Shown here one piece after another: positions 1 to 12,114 of a stretch of 64,000 bases of DNA. The position numbers and the translations under genes are program-made. Source of the DNA: Avena insularis. Taxonomy: Eukaryota > Streptophyta > Magnoliopsida > Poales > Poaceae. The DNA lies in contig CM042697.1 in the NCBI GenBank assembly GCA_023614405.1, positions 189,781,189 to 189,845,188 on the forward strand, in the 5' to 3' direction. The first letter of the stretch is position 1; each line of letters begins with the position of its first letter. The notes under the pieces were generated by a model. That model searched no databases. It saw only the letters and a program-made list of their open reading frames with translations, and had not been told where the DNA came from.

Positions 1-1059
1 TTTAGTAAGTTGGTAGATTGAGTTAAGGCAATGAGAATTACTTTAATGGCATTAGTGGAACTCTTTATATTTATCAAATACCATTTAAAAATGTGTTTTG
101 AATTAAGGCTTGGGTCTGTATGATATCAATGTAAAAAAATGATATCAACATATAGATATTGAAATAACAAGTCAAACGAAAGTCGTTTCATGATTTTATC
201 AATTTTTCTCAATTAGTTATGATTATTCTAGTGGAAGTAACACTAGTTTAGGTCAATAAATAACAAGAAAATATCTGTAGATCAAATAAATTTGTTCTGA
301 AATGGTTTGGTATAAATTTGAGTTTGTGATATTTGAGAGTTGGATTCATCTAAAAATAGTTACCAGAATGCCCTTGGGAATTTCCAAAGTCAGTTCTATA
401 AGAAGTTTGTCTTTTTCACTGGATTTATTTTATAAAAGCTTTTAAGGTGAATATGAAGGAACATAGTAGGTATCTTAAGTACCTTTCTTCAGAAATTGTA
501 ATCATATTTTTAGGATGTGCAGAAAATTTATTTTGATTTATCTGGTAAGAAAATCCTAGGTAGAAGGGTTTAAATCATTATAATTCAACTAGGGCTCAAT
601 AATTATTGGGCTCTTAGGGTTTATTAGGTATGTGGATTTTTGTTTTATGGGAGCTGGTATTAGGTAAGTACCATTTTTGGTTTGGCCTAGAGTGAAATTC
701 CTAAATTCAGAATTCGATTGTTTTTGTTATTTTTACTACACTAGATTTATAGCTCCAAAAGGTGAGAGAAAGAGGGTGCATTAAAGGTACCAAAGATACC
801 TTCTATATGGATTTTGTTTCAAAACATTCGGAGTTGTAAAAATATAGATAAAATTTGTTAATTAAAAATGATACTAGCTAGCAGATTAATTCAGAAAATA
901 TTGGAATTTAGCCCGAGGTATTCTTTGAATGTTATAGGAAACCTATAGAACATGCAGATAATTTTATCCGGACACCTAGAATAGTTTTACATTTTGTTTG
1001 GGATTTAATCCTAATAGCAAACAAGCATATCTAGGGAAAAACTAAAAGAAAGGAGGCAG

Positions 1060-2040
1060 CTAGGCTGGATCTCAACCTTGCTGGGCCACTCGGGGTGGTT
1101 TCAGACCAGCAGACGATATGTTGCGCGGGAGGTGGGGACTGAATCCCGTAGGGCAGGCCCGCTTTCTAAACTCAGCGGGGCCGAAATGGTAAGGAAGATA
1201 TGGGGTCGTCCGATTGGTTCTGATCGAAAGGTTGCCCGTCGTCATCCCCGACGAAAACGACTGACAACGCTCGAAACCCTAGCGAGGGTGGGGCGCAACA
1301 GGGTGGCTCACCTGGGCATCGGGAGGCGGAGGGGAGGCTATGGGAGGATGCAGAGGTCCTCCGCGATAGTAGGGATGGGTGGGAAGGCAAGGTTCGACAC
1401 CGGGAGAAGATCTACGTAGCAGCGTTCGCAGAGCCGTTCTTGGGAGGTCGTCGTTGTATGCCCGAGGAGGCATGCATGTCTAGGAGGAGGCGAAGGAGAG
1501 TATTGGTGGGGGTTCTGGGGCCATGATAGGGCAATTAGAGTTGTGGAGAGTGCCCAGAGAGATCCTGCCCGTTCTAGGGGCTTAACTTTGTACATGCACG
1601 AGTGTGAGCGCCTCCGGATGTAGTTGGGACAAAAGGGGAGGGCACAAGGGAGTAGGTAATACTCAAGGGAAGCTAACAAGGTGAAGAAGCGGATCTATGG
1701 AGGTAGGGTTCGACATCTGTCTTATATGCGAGCTTCAAAGTCGAGAGGAGTTTCTCTCCTTCTCGATGGCAATGGGGATCCAGGGATGGGACCTGGAGCT
1801 CGGGGAGAGGTAGGTGAGAGTGTGGGGGGAAATGAGGCCAGGGAGAGGAGCTGGAGTGGCTCTGGCCATTTATACCGAGATGGATTGGTTCATGGTGAGC
1901 TTAGACCATGGAGAATCTTGGGGAGGAGGTGGTGGCTGGTGATTGGGCATCAAGGGCGATGGAGGGAGTGAGTAGGGCCCTGGGGTCATGCTGAGAGGCA
2001 GAGAGTGAGAGAGGAGCTGTTGGAAGGGCTTTTATTAAGC
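1060..2040 (-). other. GC-rich block inside the LTR
   Basis: This block is GC-rich compared with the AT-rich sequence around it. Equivalent GC-rich blocks occur at 45200-46640 and 55200-56630 in the LTRs of G1 and at 43740-44328 plus 58857-59200 in G2. In long plant LTRs such a block usually spans the promoter and transcribed leader. Short ORFs across it on both strands lack recognisable domains and are probably chance ORFs of GC-rich DNA. The promoter role is inferred from position only. Confidence 0.35.
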
Positions 2041-2433
2041 AAGACAAGTTATATACCCTTTGTCTCCATTCTTTCCAAGAGCAAAGGACAAGAGAGAGGG
2101 GTGCTATAGTGAATAGCTACAGTGTATCTCGACCAGGGGAAGGGTTGGTTGTTGGAGACTTATTTGAGAAGATTTGATGAGTGTTAGATGTGGTTTAGCT
2201 CCTGATTTTGAAAGATGCCACTTTTTTCTATAACGATGACTACTAATAAAAAAACTCAAAATTTGTTCTTGGCAAGGTGATGTAAGGTTACTGGTTGATG
2301 GGTAGGATCAATATATACCCTAGGGAATTATTTTGTATTTTTCAGAAGATTTCTAGTCCACTTTATATCATTTATTCGAATAATGCAGAAATGATTTATA
2401 AAAGCTCATTTGATATTTTTACATTGAACAAGG

Positions 2434-2509
2434 TTGGTTTTTGAGGTGGGGTGGTCCTAAATACCATATCATTGGTTTTTGAGGTGGGGTGGTCCTAAAT
2501 ACCATATCA
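2434..2509. repeat. Perfect 38-bp direct repeat, two copies
   Basis: Two adjacent identical 38-bp copies, each starting TTGGTTTTTGAGG, run 2434-2471 and 2472-2509. They lie in the AT-rich part of the LTR and look like a recent local slippage or unequal-exchange duplication. Confidence 0.9.
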
Positions 2510-2637
2510 TACAGTGGAGAATTTTCCTAGTATTTATTGGGAAGGAAAAGTATTTTTAAGCTATTATTCCTTATTTCTTCCATTTTAGAAAAAAGCAAAA
2601 ATAAATAATAGAAACTCATAAATAAATATTTTTGAGA

Positions 2638-2722
2638 TGGGAGGATTGGATATGATATATAGGCTCAATTGGGCTTTGATTTGGTAAGCTATTTTTGAGA
2701 TGGGAGGATTGGATATGATATA
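2638..2722. repeat. 31-bp direct repeat spaced by 53 bp
   Basis: A motif starting ATTTTTGAGATGGG and ending near GGATATGATATA occurs at 2638 and again at 2691. It is a second local duplication within 130 bp of the 38-bp repeat, so this part of the LTR is prone to short duplications. Confidence 0.85.
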
Positions 2723-5060
2723 AACTTTCTTTTATAGGGAACGTTTTAAGGATTTTGCAAAAGAGGGGAATTAAATAGTTTTGAGCCCAAAATAAATATG
2801 GAAAGTATTTGATAAATACTTATAATCAATTTAAATGATTTAAACATATTGTATCCAATTTCCAACCTTGGGTTTTGAAAATCTACCTTGAAAATGGAAT
2901 GAACTAGATTTAGAGGATCTAGGGTTTTGATATTTTTATGCCACCTAAACTTGGTTGGATTAGGGAGATTGGAGCTTACTATGGGAGAAGGTCCATATGG
3001 ATAGATAGAACAAGTTATATAGATTATCATGGTGCAAAGAATTGGGCTTGATCATTATTTAGGGCTTCTAGGAATGATGCCAAACTTTGTTGAAATTACG
3101 GTTGTCATAACAGATTATCATTTAGCCTCAAAAACCATTAGGGTTTAAGAAGCACATGGCTCCAATGGAAACTGGGAGAAGCATCGGTTGATAGACCATG
3201 GTTAGTAGATCACAACCATACCAAAGGGTTGGTCAAAGGAAGATAACATGGGGAAATGAGCTTCTGCCAAAGTAGGCATGTTGACTAGCTTTGCAGAAAA
3301 GATTATTTTCTTGCCTGGAAAACCATCAAGAACAAGTGGTTCAAAGGATGATTTGGTCAAGGTCAAGAGTGAGATTTGGAATTCCTTATGATGTTCTTCA
3401 AGATGGTTCAAGTGCATTTCCAAAGAGGTACAAGGGTTGGGAAAAGAAAGGACTCAAAAATGTGATGTTGGGAACATTTCCATTTTGGCAGATTTAGGAT
3501 TTTAGACTAGATTACAGGAGTATATGATTTTTATAAAATGCTAGGATACAAACTCATGATCAAGTGTATGATGTTGATGCGTTTATTGAGTAGAAAATAT
3601 TCATGCTTGGATTTGGTCTTCATTGAGTTTAGAAACTATCATAAGGGATTAACCCTAGATTGATCTGGTTAAGAGATAAGATGGTCACTCTAGTGACTAG
3701 ATATCATACCAAACGTAGAGGACTTACTTATGATTTGTATGCTTAGTTTAGCTTGATCCTAGAGTATGAGATCCTAGGGTGGATCATTCTAATCTCTTAA
3801 GCAAGCAAGTCAATCAGTAGATCACGACAATTCATCTTAACTAGGAACTCAAACTAATACTAAGGTTACCATCAAGCCTAGCATGGGGTAAGGATGGGTA
3901 TTTTTGAAAGGTTTGTGCTTTTTAAAGAAGATGATAGTCTCTTGGTATTCCTATCATGATTAGAGTTCAAAAGGTTTTATAAAAAAGATTTTTGGAAAAC
4001 TAGGGTAAGGGTAGTTGAGAGTTCTGTCTTGAAAACATGAGTTTATATCATATAGGTCTCCATAGTTTTGTTTAATAGAATATAAGAAATAGTTGTTGTA
4101 AAAAGGATATCTTGGCTCAGGTTTTGAAATGCTAGAACATTTAAAAATATGTAAGATGAGCCAAGACAGTTTTTTTGAATAGCTTTTGTCAACTGGGGGG
4201 GTTGAGGTAAGGAGTGTATCATATACTGCATGATAAGATGCATAAGCACAAACAAACATGCAAGCAAATATTGCAACATCAATCAAGAGAAATTTTTTGT
4301 TCCCCCTGATTTTTGCATTCTGGACAACAAATCAGCGTTGCTGAAATTGGGATGTTACAGAAGGAGAGAGAAAACACATATTTTATGCGTACATAGGTCC
4401 TGAAATTTATTATTATTAGAGTGTACATTGTAAGATGGAAGGAGTACCTCATTTCAGGAACCCATCATAAACTTTGCTCTGACGTCAAACCGCCTTCAAC
4501 TCCTCTTCTCTTTTTGATGCTGGCCTCTTCCCCTGCCTACATTTTATTCTCTCTGCATGTACAACATGGATAAAGGTGAGCATATGTCTAAGAAACTATG
4601 AGTAAAAGATCTACCATTTAGACAGTGTCTAAACGAGATGATTTGTGGGACCCACTAAACTTAAAATGCTAACTTTTGCATTGGAGTTTTATATTTCCAA
4701 GTGGTCCCATTATTTTCTTTTTTCTTTAGGGAATCCATAATATGTAAAAAATCACACATTAATCACATTGTACTAGTACATTGTGGAGAAAATAAAGTTA
4801 TACCTCAAGCTTGTGGGTTGCCCATAGATAATAGAAAAAGCATTTTCCCTCTCTCCTCTCTATTGCATGGAGAAATATGACCAAGCTATGGGGGTCCTGC
4901 CTTGTGGAAAATGTTGACCTTATCCGCAATTTGACAAACATTAATTAGAATAGGAGGGAGTAGTGTAATTTAAGTGGTTTAATTTAGCTACGAACCTTGA
5001 AAACTCATAGAACCTAGGGATCACAAGTAAAACATGCATGGTCCGCTATGTCTGGAAAAG

Positions 5061-6700
5061 ATACACCCATCTACCTTCGAAATGGCAACTAATTCAAGAG
5101 CAATCTATCGCACTTACTTGTTTCTAAAGTTTGACCTAATTTTGTGAAGTTGTTAAGATGAATAATCTTAGCAAGAAGTTGAACCTGTTGTTAAAACTCT
5201 CGATGGTGTGGTTTGAGATATAATAAATGACCCCCCGATGGTTACATACAACAAATTCCGCAGAACTTTCAACATAACCTTTTACTCGTAGTTCAAATTT
5301 GACCTAATTTTGATTTATCGACATAAATCCATTCAAGTGGGCAGAGTTAGCTAAGAGGAAATTTGGAAACTCATAAAACATGAGAATCATGTAAGTAGTA
5401 CACAACATTTCGGTCGACTTTATATGTCTGAAAAGCTTGTCTTGTGGCATTCAGATCCATATTCTTCATACTTTTTTTATGGAAAGGAACAATCTTGTCA
5501 TCACTCGGAAAATAGATAATGTTCTTTCCTGATAGTTGGGAACTCACACTGATGTTGTTGTTTACTAAAAGAATATGCACCCATCTACTTTCAAAAATAT
5601 AATTAATTCAAGAGCAATCTATCACACTTACTGGTAGCTCAAGTTTGACCTAATTTTGTTAACTTGTCAAGATACAAAATCTTAGCAAGAAGTTGAACCT
5701 ATTGTCAAAATTATCGGTGCTGGTTTGTGATACGTATATTAAATGACCCAATGGTTACCTCCAAAAACTATTCATAAAACTTTCAACGCAGTCTACAATT
5801 TACTTGCAGTTGAAATATGACCTAATTTCGATAAATCGACATAAAGTCATTCAAGTGGACACAATTAGCTAATACGAAGTTTTAGAACTCATAAAACATG
5901 GGAATTGTAAGTACAACATGTTGATACACTATATAAGTCTGAAAGATTGGCTTTTGGCATTCGGATCCATATTCTCCAGACTTCTTTTTGGAAAGGAACA
6001 AACTCGTCAACACTCTAGAAATTTAGAATGTTATTTCCGGATAGTTGGAAACTCACAATGATTGTGTTTTTAACTGCGAGAAGATGCACTCATCTACCCA
6101 TAAAATAACATTCTATCGCTCTTAATTGTAGCTCAAGTTTGACCTAATTTCGTTAAATTGGCAAGATGCAAAATCTTAGCAAGAAGTTGAACATGTTGTC
6201 AAAATTCTCGGTGGTGCTTTATGATATATTAAATGACCCCCCGATGGTTACCTCAAAAAAAATTCACAAAATTTCCAAAGCAACCTACAATTTACTTTTA
6301 GTTCAAATTTGAGCTAATTTTGATAAATCGGGATAAAGTCATTCAAGTGGGCAGAGTTTGCTAGGAAGAAGTTTGAAAACTCATAACGTTAAACATGGGA
6401 ATCGTAAGTAAAACATGTGGGTCCACTTAATATTTCATGAAGCTTGGCTTGTGGCATTTAGATCCATATTCTTCGGACCTTCTTTACGGAAAAGAACAAC
6501 ATCGTCATCACTCAGGAAATTGAGAATCTTCTTTCCAGATAGTTGGAAACTCACACCGACGGCATTGTTTACTACAATAAGATGCACCCATCTACCTCAG
6601 AAAAGACATTTAATTCAAGACCATTGTACCGCACTTACTCATAACTCAAGTTTGACCTAATTTTGTTGAATCAACAAGAAGTCAGTGAAGTGTGCAAAGT
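5061..6700. repeat. About 510-bp subrepeats in unit A, four copies
   Basis: The anchor motif ATGCACCCATCTAC (with variants) recurs at 5061, 5575, 6084 and 6592, giving spacings of 514, 509 and 508 bp. Each copy also holds AAGTTTGACCTAATTT, a motif near GGAACAATCTCGTCATCACTC, and a run ending in GATAGTTGGAAACTCACA. Copies differ by many substitutions, so the array is old. No shared open reading frame persists across copies. Confidence 0.8.
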
Positions 6701-6714
6701 TAGCTAGGAAGCTT

Positions 6715-6935
6715 GAAAAATGGAACTATAAGAAACTGTGGTCCACTTTGTGTGATAATTGGGGCTGTTTCGTTTTCTTCTAACTATAGTAGGTCCCGTA
6801 AGAGCGAGGTGCTTCAGTTAACACTGTCAGTGGAAGTACAAGTTACATCAAGGACCTCATAAAAAATGAAACTTACATTCAAGTCCATGCAGTTTGCACA
6901 AGGTCCCTACTACTATGCAGTGAAGTGTGTTTTGA
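6715..6935. repeat. About 220-bp module, copy 1
   Basis: This module includes GGTCCCGTAAGAGCGAGGTG followed by a CTTCAGTTAAC-like motif and a stretch about ATTACATCAAGGA. It recurs at 9240-9450 in unit B and in more diverged form at 10370-10560 and 10730-10940. It closes each subrepeat array. Its function is unknown. Confidence 0.7.
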
Positions 6936-7437
6936 GCTTTGTGCATAGTAGCATTCATTGTGCTAAAGACTATCAATAGAATCTTCTAGATGCTATGAAT
7001 GGAAAAAAGTTACAATGTCTAGCGGTATCTGGATTTGCGAGTCTTGATCCAATAGTCCATGTTCAAAGTTATCCGTACACTATATAGTTTATTTTACGAA
7101 AAAGATAAGATAAGAAGTACTAATGCGAATGGTCGGTCTTTTGAATAACCTTTCCCTCCCGATGTTTGGGAAGCAATTGAAAATTTCGAAACAGGAAAAG
7201 TTTGAATCTTTTTGCCGCCAAGGACCAAAGTGGTTTCCTTCCTACTATATAGTACTACTCCTCCTACTCCACACCAATGCGACTGCTGAACACACCAGAG
7301 AAACAAAGTCTCACTCTCAAAAAAAAGAAACAGAGCCGCCGTACCAAGGCACACATGCACGACGCCACACTGTGAAGGAGGGAGAGATCATCTGGGCCGG
7401 TGCGCGAGGGGAGAGGGGTGGGCAGAGATAGAGGCAG

Positions 7438-9850
7438 CGAAGGAGAGAGAAAACACACATTTTTTAGGTGCATAGGTCCTGAAATTTACTACTAGTAGAA
7501 TGTACACAGTAAGGCGGCAGGACTACCTTCTAACCGCCTTTTACTAATCTTCTCTCTTCGTTGTTGCCCTCTTCCCTGCCTACATATTATTCTCTCTGCA
7601 TGTACAACGCGTGGATAGAGGTGATTACATGTCTAAGCTACTACGAGTAAGAGATCCACCATTTAGATAGTGTCTAAACGAGATGATTCACGCGATCCAC
7701 TAAACTAAAGAAGCTAACTTCTGCATAGGAGTTTTACACTTCCAAGTGGGCACATAATTTTATTTTTTCCTTAGGGCATCTACAATGTGTAAAAAACCAC
7801 ACCTTAAGTCACATAGTACTAGTACATTGTGGAGAAAAAAAAGTTATACCTAAAGCTTGTGGGTTGCCCATAGAGAATACAAAAATCATTTCCCCTCTCT
7901 TCTCTCTATTGCATGGAGCAATTTGACCAACCTATGTGGGTCCTCCCTTGTGGAAAATGTTTGACCTTATTCGCAATTTAGCAAACATTAATTTAAATCA
8001 GAGGGAGTAGTGTAATTTAAGTGTATTAATTCAGCTACGAACCTTGAAAACTCATAGAACATAGGGATCGCATGTAAAACATACATGGTCCGCTATGTCC
8101 AGAAAAGATGCACCCATCTACCTTCGAAAAATACAATTAATTCAAGATCAATCTGTCGCGCATACTTGTTTCACAAGTTTGACCTAATTTCATTAAGTTG
8201 GCAAGATAAATAATATTAGCAAAAAGTTGAACCTATTATCAAAACTCTCGATCGTGTGGTTTGTGATATGTTAAATGACACCCCAATGGTTACCATAAAA
8301 AACATAAAACTTCCAATGCAATCTACAATTTTCTCGTAGTTGAAATCGGAACCTAATTTCAATAAATTGACATAAACTCAATCAAGTGGAAAAAGTTAGC
8401 TAGGAAAATATTTCGAGACTCATAAAACATGGGAATCGTATGTAGAACATGCCGGTCCACTACATATGTCTGAAAGCTTGGCTTGTGAAATTGAGATCCA
8501 TATTCTTCAGACTTTCTTTTCGAAAAGGAACAATCTCGTCATCACTCAAAAATTTAGAATGTTATTTCCTGATAGTTGGACATTCACACATATGATGTTG
8601 TTTACTTCAAGAATATGCACTCATCTACCCATGAAATCAATTCTATTTTGAGAGCAATATATCAGGCTTACTTGTAGGTCAAGTTTGACCTAATTTCATT
8701 AAATTGTTAAGATGCAAAATCTTATCAAGAAGTTGAACGTGTTGTCAAAACTCTCGGTGGTGGTTTTTGATATATTAAATGACACCCGATGGTTACCTTC
8801 AAAAAAATTCACAAAACTTTCAAAGCAACCTACAATTTACATGTAGTTCAAATTTGTCCTAAAGTCATTCAAGTGGGCAGAGTTAGCTAGGACAAAGTTT
8901 GAAAAATCATAAAATTAAACATGGGAATCTTAAGTAAAACATGTTGGTCCACTTAATATGTATGTAATCTTGGCTTGTGGCATTCAGATCCGTATTCTTT
9001 GGACTTTCTTTACGAAAAAGAACAATCTCGTCATCACTCAGGATATTGAGAATGTTTTTTTCTAGATAGTTGGAAAATCAAATGGACGACATTATTTAGT
9101 ACAAGAAGATGCACCCATCTACCTAAAAAAAGACATTTAATTCAAGAGAAATATACCGCGCTTGCTTGTATCTCAAGTTTGACCTAATTTCGTTAAATCG
9201 GCAAGATGTCAATGAAGTTTGCGAAGTTATATAGGAAGCTTGAAAAATGGAACTATAAGAAACTGTGGTCTACATTGTGTGATAATTGGGGTGGTTAAAT
9301 TTTCTTTTAACTGTGGTAGGTCCCGTAAGAGCGAGGTGCTTCAGTTAATACGGTCGGTGGAAGTACAAATTACATCAAGGATCTCATAAAAATGAAAATT
9401 ACATCCAATTCCATGCACTTATCACATGGTCCCTAAAACTATACAGTGAAGTGTGTTTTGAGGTTTGTGCATACTAGCGTTCATTGTGTTAAAGACTATC
9501 AATAAAATATTCTAGATGCTAAGAATGGAAAAGAAGATCCAGTGGTTAGTAATGTTTGGATTTGCCAGTCTTGATCCAATGGTCCATGTTCAAAGTTATC
9601 CATACACTATATATTTTTTGACAAAAAATATAAGATAAGAAGTACTACTAGGAATGGCCAGTCTTTAATTTGAATAACCTTCCCCTCCCGATATTTGGGA
9701 AGCAAGTGAAAATTTTGAAAAAAAAGTTTAAATCTTTTTGCCTCCAAGGAACAAAGTGATTTCCTTCCTATGTACAACTCATCCTACTCGACACCTACGC
9801 AGTTGCGGAACACGCCAGAGAAACAGATTTGCCCTCTCAAATAAAAGTTA
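7438..9850. repeat. Tandem duplication, unit B (about 2.4 kb)
   Basis: This is the second copy of the unit described at 4360. It keeps the same block order, has three rather than four 510-bp subrepeats, and lacks the GC-rich tail of A. The size difference is close to one subrepeat plus that tail. Homology with A fades near 9850 after a CCCTCTCAAA-like motif. No gene is seen. Confidence 0.8.
8108..9210. repeat. About 500-bp subrepeats in unit B, three copies
   Basis: The ATGCACCCATCTAC anchor recurs at 8108, 8615 and 9109, spaced 507 and 494 bp. The copy number differs from the four in unit A, which implies gain or loss of one subrepeat after or during the large duplication. Confidence 0.8.
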
Positions 9851-10052
9851 GCATGGTGAAGAAGTAAAAGTTTTTAAGAAGGAAGTATGATTAATATGGC
9901 TAAATTAGAGTTCATAGGTGACATTTATTTACTAGTACATAAAGTGTTTGGATAAATTACAAGTTATATATTTTAAGCTTAATTTTTTTACCTAATTTCA
10001 CCCACTTAGACGATTTTATGTTGATATGTAGAATTAGGTCTAATTTAATAAT

Positions 10053-10258
10053 CTACAAGAAGTGCGCGAGAGCAAGTTCAATAGTATAGCTGAGTCTTAG
10101 GTATAACAAAGTGACACGGCACGTACTGTCGGTCTTATACTAGCATATACAATACCTACAAGAAGTGTGCGAGAGCAAGTTCAATAGTATAACCGAGTCT
10201 TAGGTATAATAAAGTGACACGTCATCTACCGTCGACCTTATACTAGCATATGCAATAC
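10053..10258. repeat. Tandem repeat, 103-bp period, two copies
   Basis: Two adjacent copies start CTACAAGAAGTG at 10053 and 10156. Both contain GCGAGAGCAAGTTCAATAGT and end near ACTAGCATATACAATACC. They differ by scattered substitutions. No coding potential is visible. Confidence 0.85.
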
Positions 10259-10369
10259 CTGGAGATTAAACTATATAATAGCTACCATCATGATGTAGCA
10301 ACCTCGTTAAAAAGAAAGAATATTAAAGATGAATTAAATGAAAAAACTTTCTATTCCCGCTTGAAAAAT

Positions 10370-10940
10370 CCCAAAGCATGGGAATTGTAAGAGAGCATAG
10401 TACACTTCGTCTGAAAATTGGGGTGGTGTATTCTTTATTTATTTTTGGGATCCAGGGTACTGTAGGTCCTAGAGGAGCGAGACGCTTCAGTTATCACGCT
10501 AGGGTCTGTAGTGACTGCAAGGTGGTCTTGGGATCTTTATGTAATTATTGTTACATTTGAGCATTTTTGAAACTAGTTTTTATGATTTTTAGTAGAGGTT
10601 GAATTTCTGAAGAATTTTGGAAATTTTCAAGAGTAATAATCTATCATGGTCACATGTATTCAAGTTTTGACTAATATCGTATTATTGCATACAATCATTT
10701 AAGTGTGCGAAGATTTAGTTATAAATCTTGAAAAATCCTAAAATTTAGCATGGTACACTTCGTCTGAAAATTGTGGTGGTGGCATTCTTTTTATTTTTGA
10801 ACCAGGGTAGGTCTCAAAAGAGCAATATGCTTCAATCAACACGATCGGTGGAATTAAAGGTTACATTAAGGACATAAAAAATAGAAAATTACTTTCAAGT
10901 CCATACAATTGTCACAAAGGGCCTAAAATTTAGCTTGGAA
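10370..10940. repeat. Two further degenerate copies of the 220-bp module
   Basis: Copies at about 10370-10560 and 10730-10940 both contain ACACTTCGTCTGAAAATTG followed by a tract resembling AGGTCC...GAGCGAG...CTTCAGT of units A and B. Their presence outside the two units shows the module spread further than the large duplication. Confidence 0.55.
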
Positions 10941-11038
10941 AAGTAGTCGGGTCCAGCTCAATTTCAACCAAGCAGCTGAGCCATATTCTTCCTATAACTT
11001 CTTACCACACAAACACAAAAATAGCACGCTCATTACTG

Positions 11039-11520
11039 TTGATCATGGTCGAAGGGACAAGATTGCTCGAAAGGAGTATGGGTAGCACACAAGGATGTGG
11101 TAATAAGCAATTCAGAGGACTGAAGTCACTATTGTACGTGGTTAATATCAGGCGAAGGTACGAAGAGGTTGACATGTCCCCCTACCGAGTCAACCTACCC
11201 CCGGTGGAAGGATTGGCCGATGTCTCTCACGGTCTTAACTTGGCCATGGTTGATGTCCATACAGAGCCCCCCGGACGCAGCTCCATCGCACTCGAAGTGC
11301 AAGCACACTGGCATTTTGTTGTAAAGGTCCACTTTTGTTCGGCTGCCATGTTGACGCCTCCATGACGCGGCCAACATAGGAGCTTCGAGGGGGACCAAAA
11401 TATCGTTGTTGGCCAGCACGGCCATCACACGTTTACCGCAGGCGTCCATGCGCCCTATAGAGGAGGCTCCAATGGCGGCATGTTCCCGACGGATGAACTA
11501 TTCTCAGGCCTAGCCTTGAG
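11039..11520 (+). pseudogene. Gene-like GC-rich remnant, unidentified
   Basis: This block is more GC-rich than its surroundings and open in long stretches on both strands. A plus-strand frame runs 11039-11365, then one TGA, then stays open in the same frame to about 11541. A minus-strand frame of 84 codons overlaps it (11195-11449). I recognise neither product and see no conserved motif, signal peptide or membrane segment. The base composition suggests a decayed exon of a host gene or an old transposon gene. The strand is uncertain; plus is chosen only because the open stretch is longer. Confidence 0.3.
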
Positions 11521-12114
11521 CCGAATCAGACCACCGAGGATGACGTAGCCAATCCACCGGGAGTGTGAGGGGAGCATGCCTTTCGAGAAGTAAGAATTTT
11601 TTCCAAAGAGTAGCACCAAGGAGAAGTTGAACTGCTTTTTCTGAAGGAGAAGTACACTACTCCAGTGCTAGTACTAGTGTTCCTACTCCCTCCTTTACAA
11701 TGAATAAATAATGGGACCTTGTTTTTCATGTTCTTTCTTTGACCAAGCTTCCCTAAAAAGTCATGTGCATGAGCTACATCAAGCGTAGGAAAAAAAGAAA
11801 AAGAAACAAAGGGGAGAGAATTACAGTGCAGTTAAGAGGCTAGCTCAAATGTTCCCAAGATTTTCTCACCTGTTTTCTAGGCTAGGTAGTGGTATTAACA
11901 AAACGTCCACAAATAGATGGAGTATTAATTAGGAGTACTACTACTACCATCAACAAGTAGAAGTGTGAATTTGGGTATGCTGTGAAAGGCCGCAATTACC
12001 AATATATAAGCATGCATGCTTGGTTAGCTGGCCCTTTTACCTAGCTTGAGCAGCGGTGGAGTTTGTTATAGAGGGATATCTAGAGAAAGGGAAGAGATAG
12101 GGAGAGAACGAGAG
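11521..12114. other. Intergenic sequence, no gene seen
   Basis: No supported coding sequence, repeat or RNA gene is seen. The last 60 bases before 12115 are purine-rich (GAGAAAGGGAAGAGATAGGG), which would fit a leader of the following gene remnant, though this is only positional inference. Confidence 0.4.

Larger units (their letters stand above)
1..4359 (-). mobile_element. Long Gypsy-type LTR, minus orientation, left end outside window
   Basis: The segment ends on the plus strand in GGGATGTTACA, the reverse complement of TGTAACATCCC. That closely matches the LTR start of the plus-strand element at 54356 (TGTAGCATCCC). It also shares that LTR's architecture: AT-rich flanks around a GC-rich block (about 1060-2040). 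I therefore read it as the sense-strand start and body of an LTR of a minus-strand Gypsy element or solo LTR. The other LTR end, internal domain and left target duplication lie outside the window. No gag or pol similarity is visible. The right boundary falls exactly where duplicated unit A begins, consistent with insertion into unit A. Confidence 0.6.
4360..7437. repeat. Tandem duplication, unit A (about 3.1 kb)
   Basis: The unit begins GAAGGAGAGAGAAAACACA and is followed directly by a second, diverged copy starting with the same motif at 7438. Alignable blocks run in the same order in both copies: the start, a segment ending in a GGGAGTAGTGTAATTTAAG-like motif, the 510-bp subrepeats, a module with AGGTCCCGTAAGAGCGAGG, and a tail with CACCAGAGAAACA. 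Unit A has one more subrepeat than B and about 118 bp of GC-rich tail (7320-7437) not found after B. No convincing coding sequence is present. The tail looks like a gene leader, but that is inference. Confidence 0.8.
9851..11038. other. Low-complexity host sequence with degenerate repeat modules
   Basis: This AT-rich stretch has no supported gene. It contains the 103-bp tandem repeat at 10053 and two diverged copies of the 220-bp module, recognisable by GTACACTTCGTCTGAAAATT at 10400 and 10750. A short ORF at 10378 lies inside one module copy and is not supported as a gene. Confidence 0.6.
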
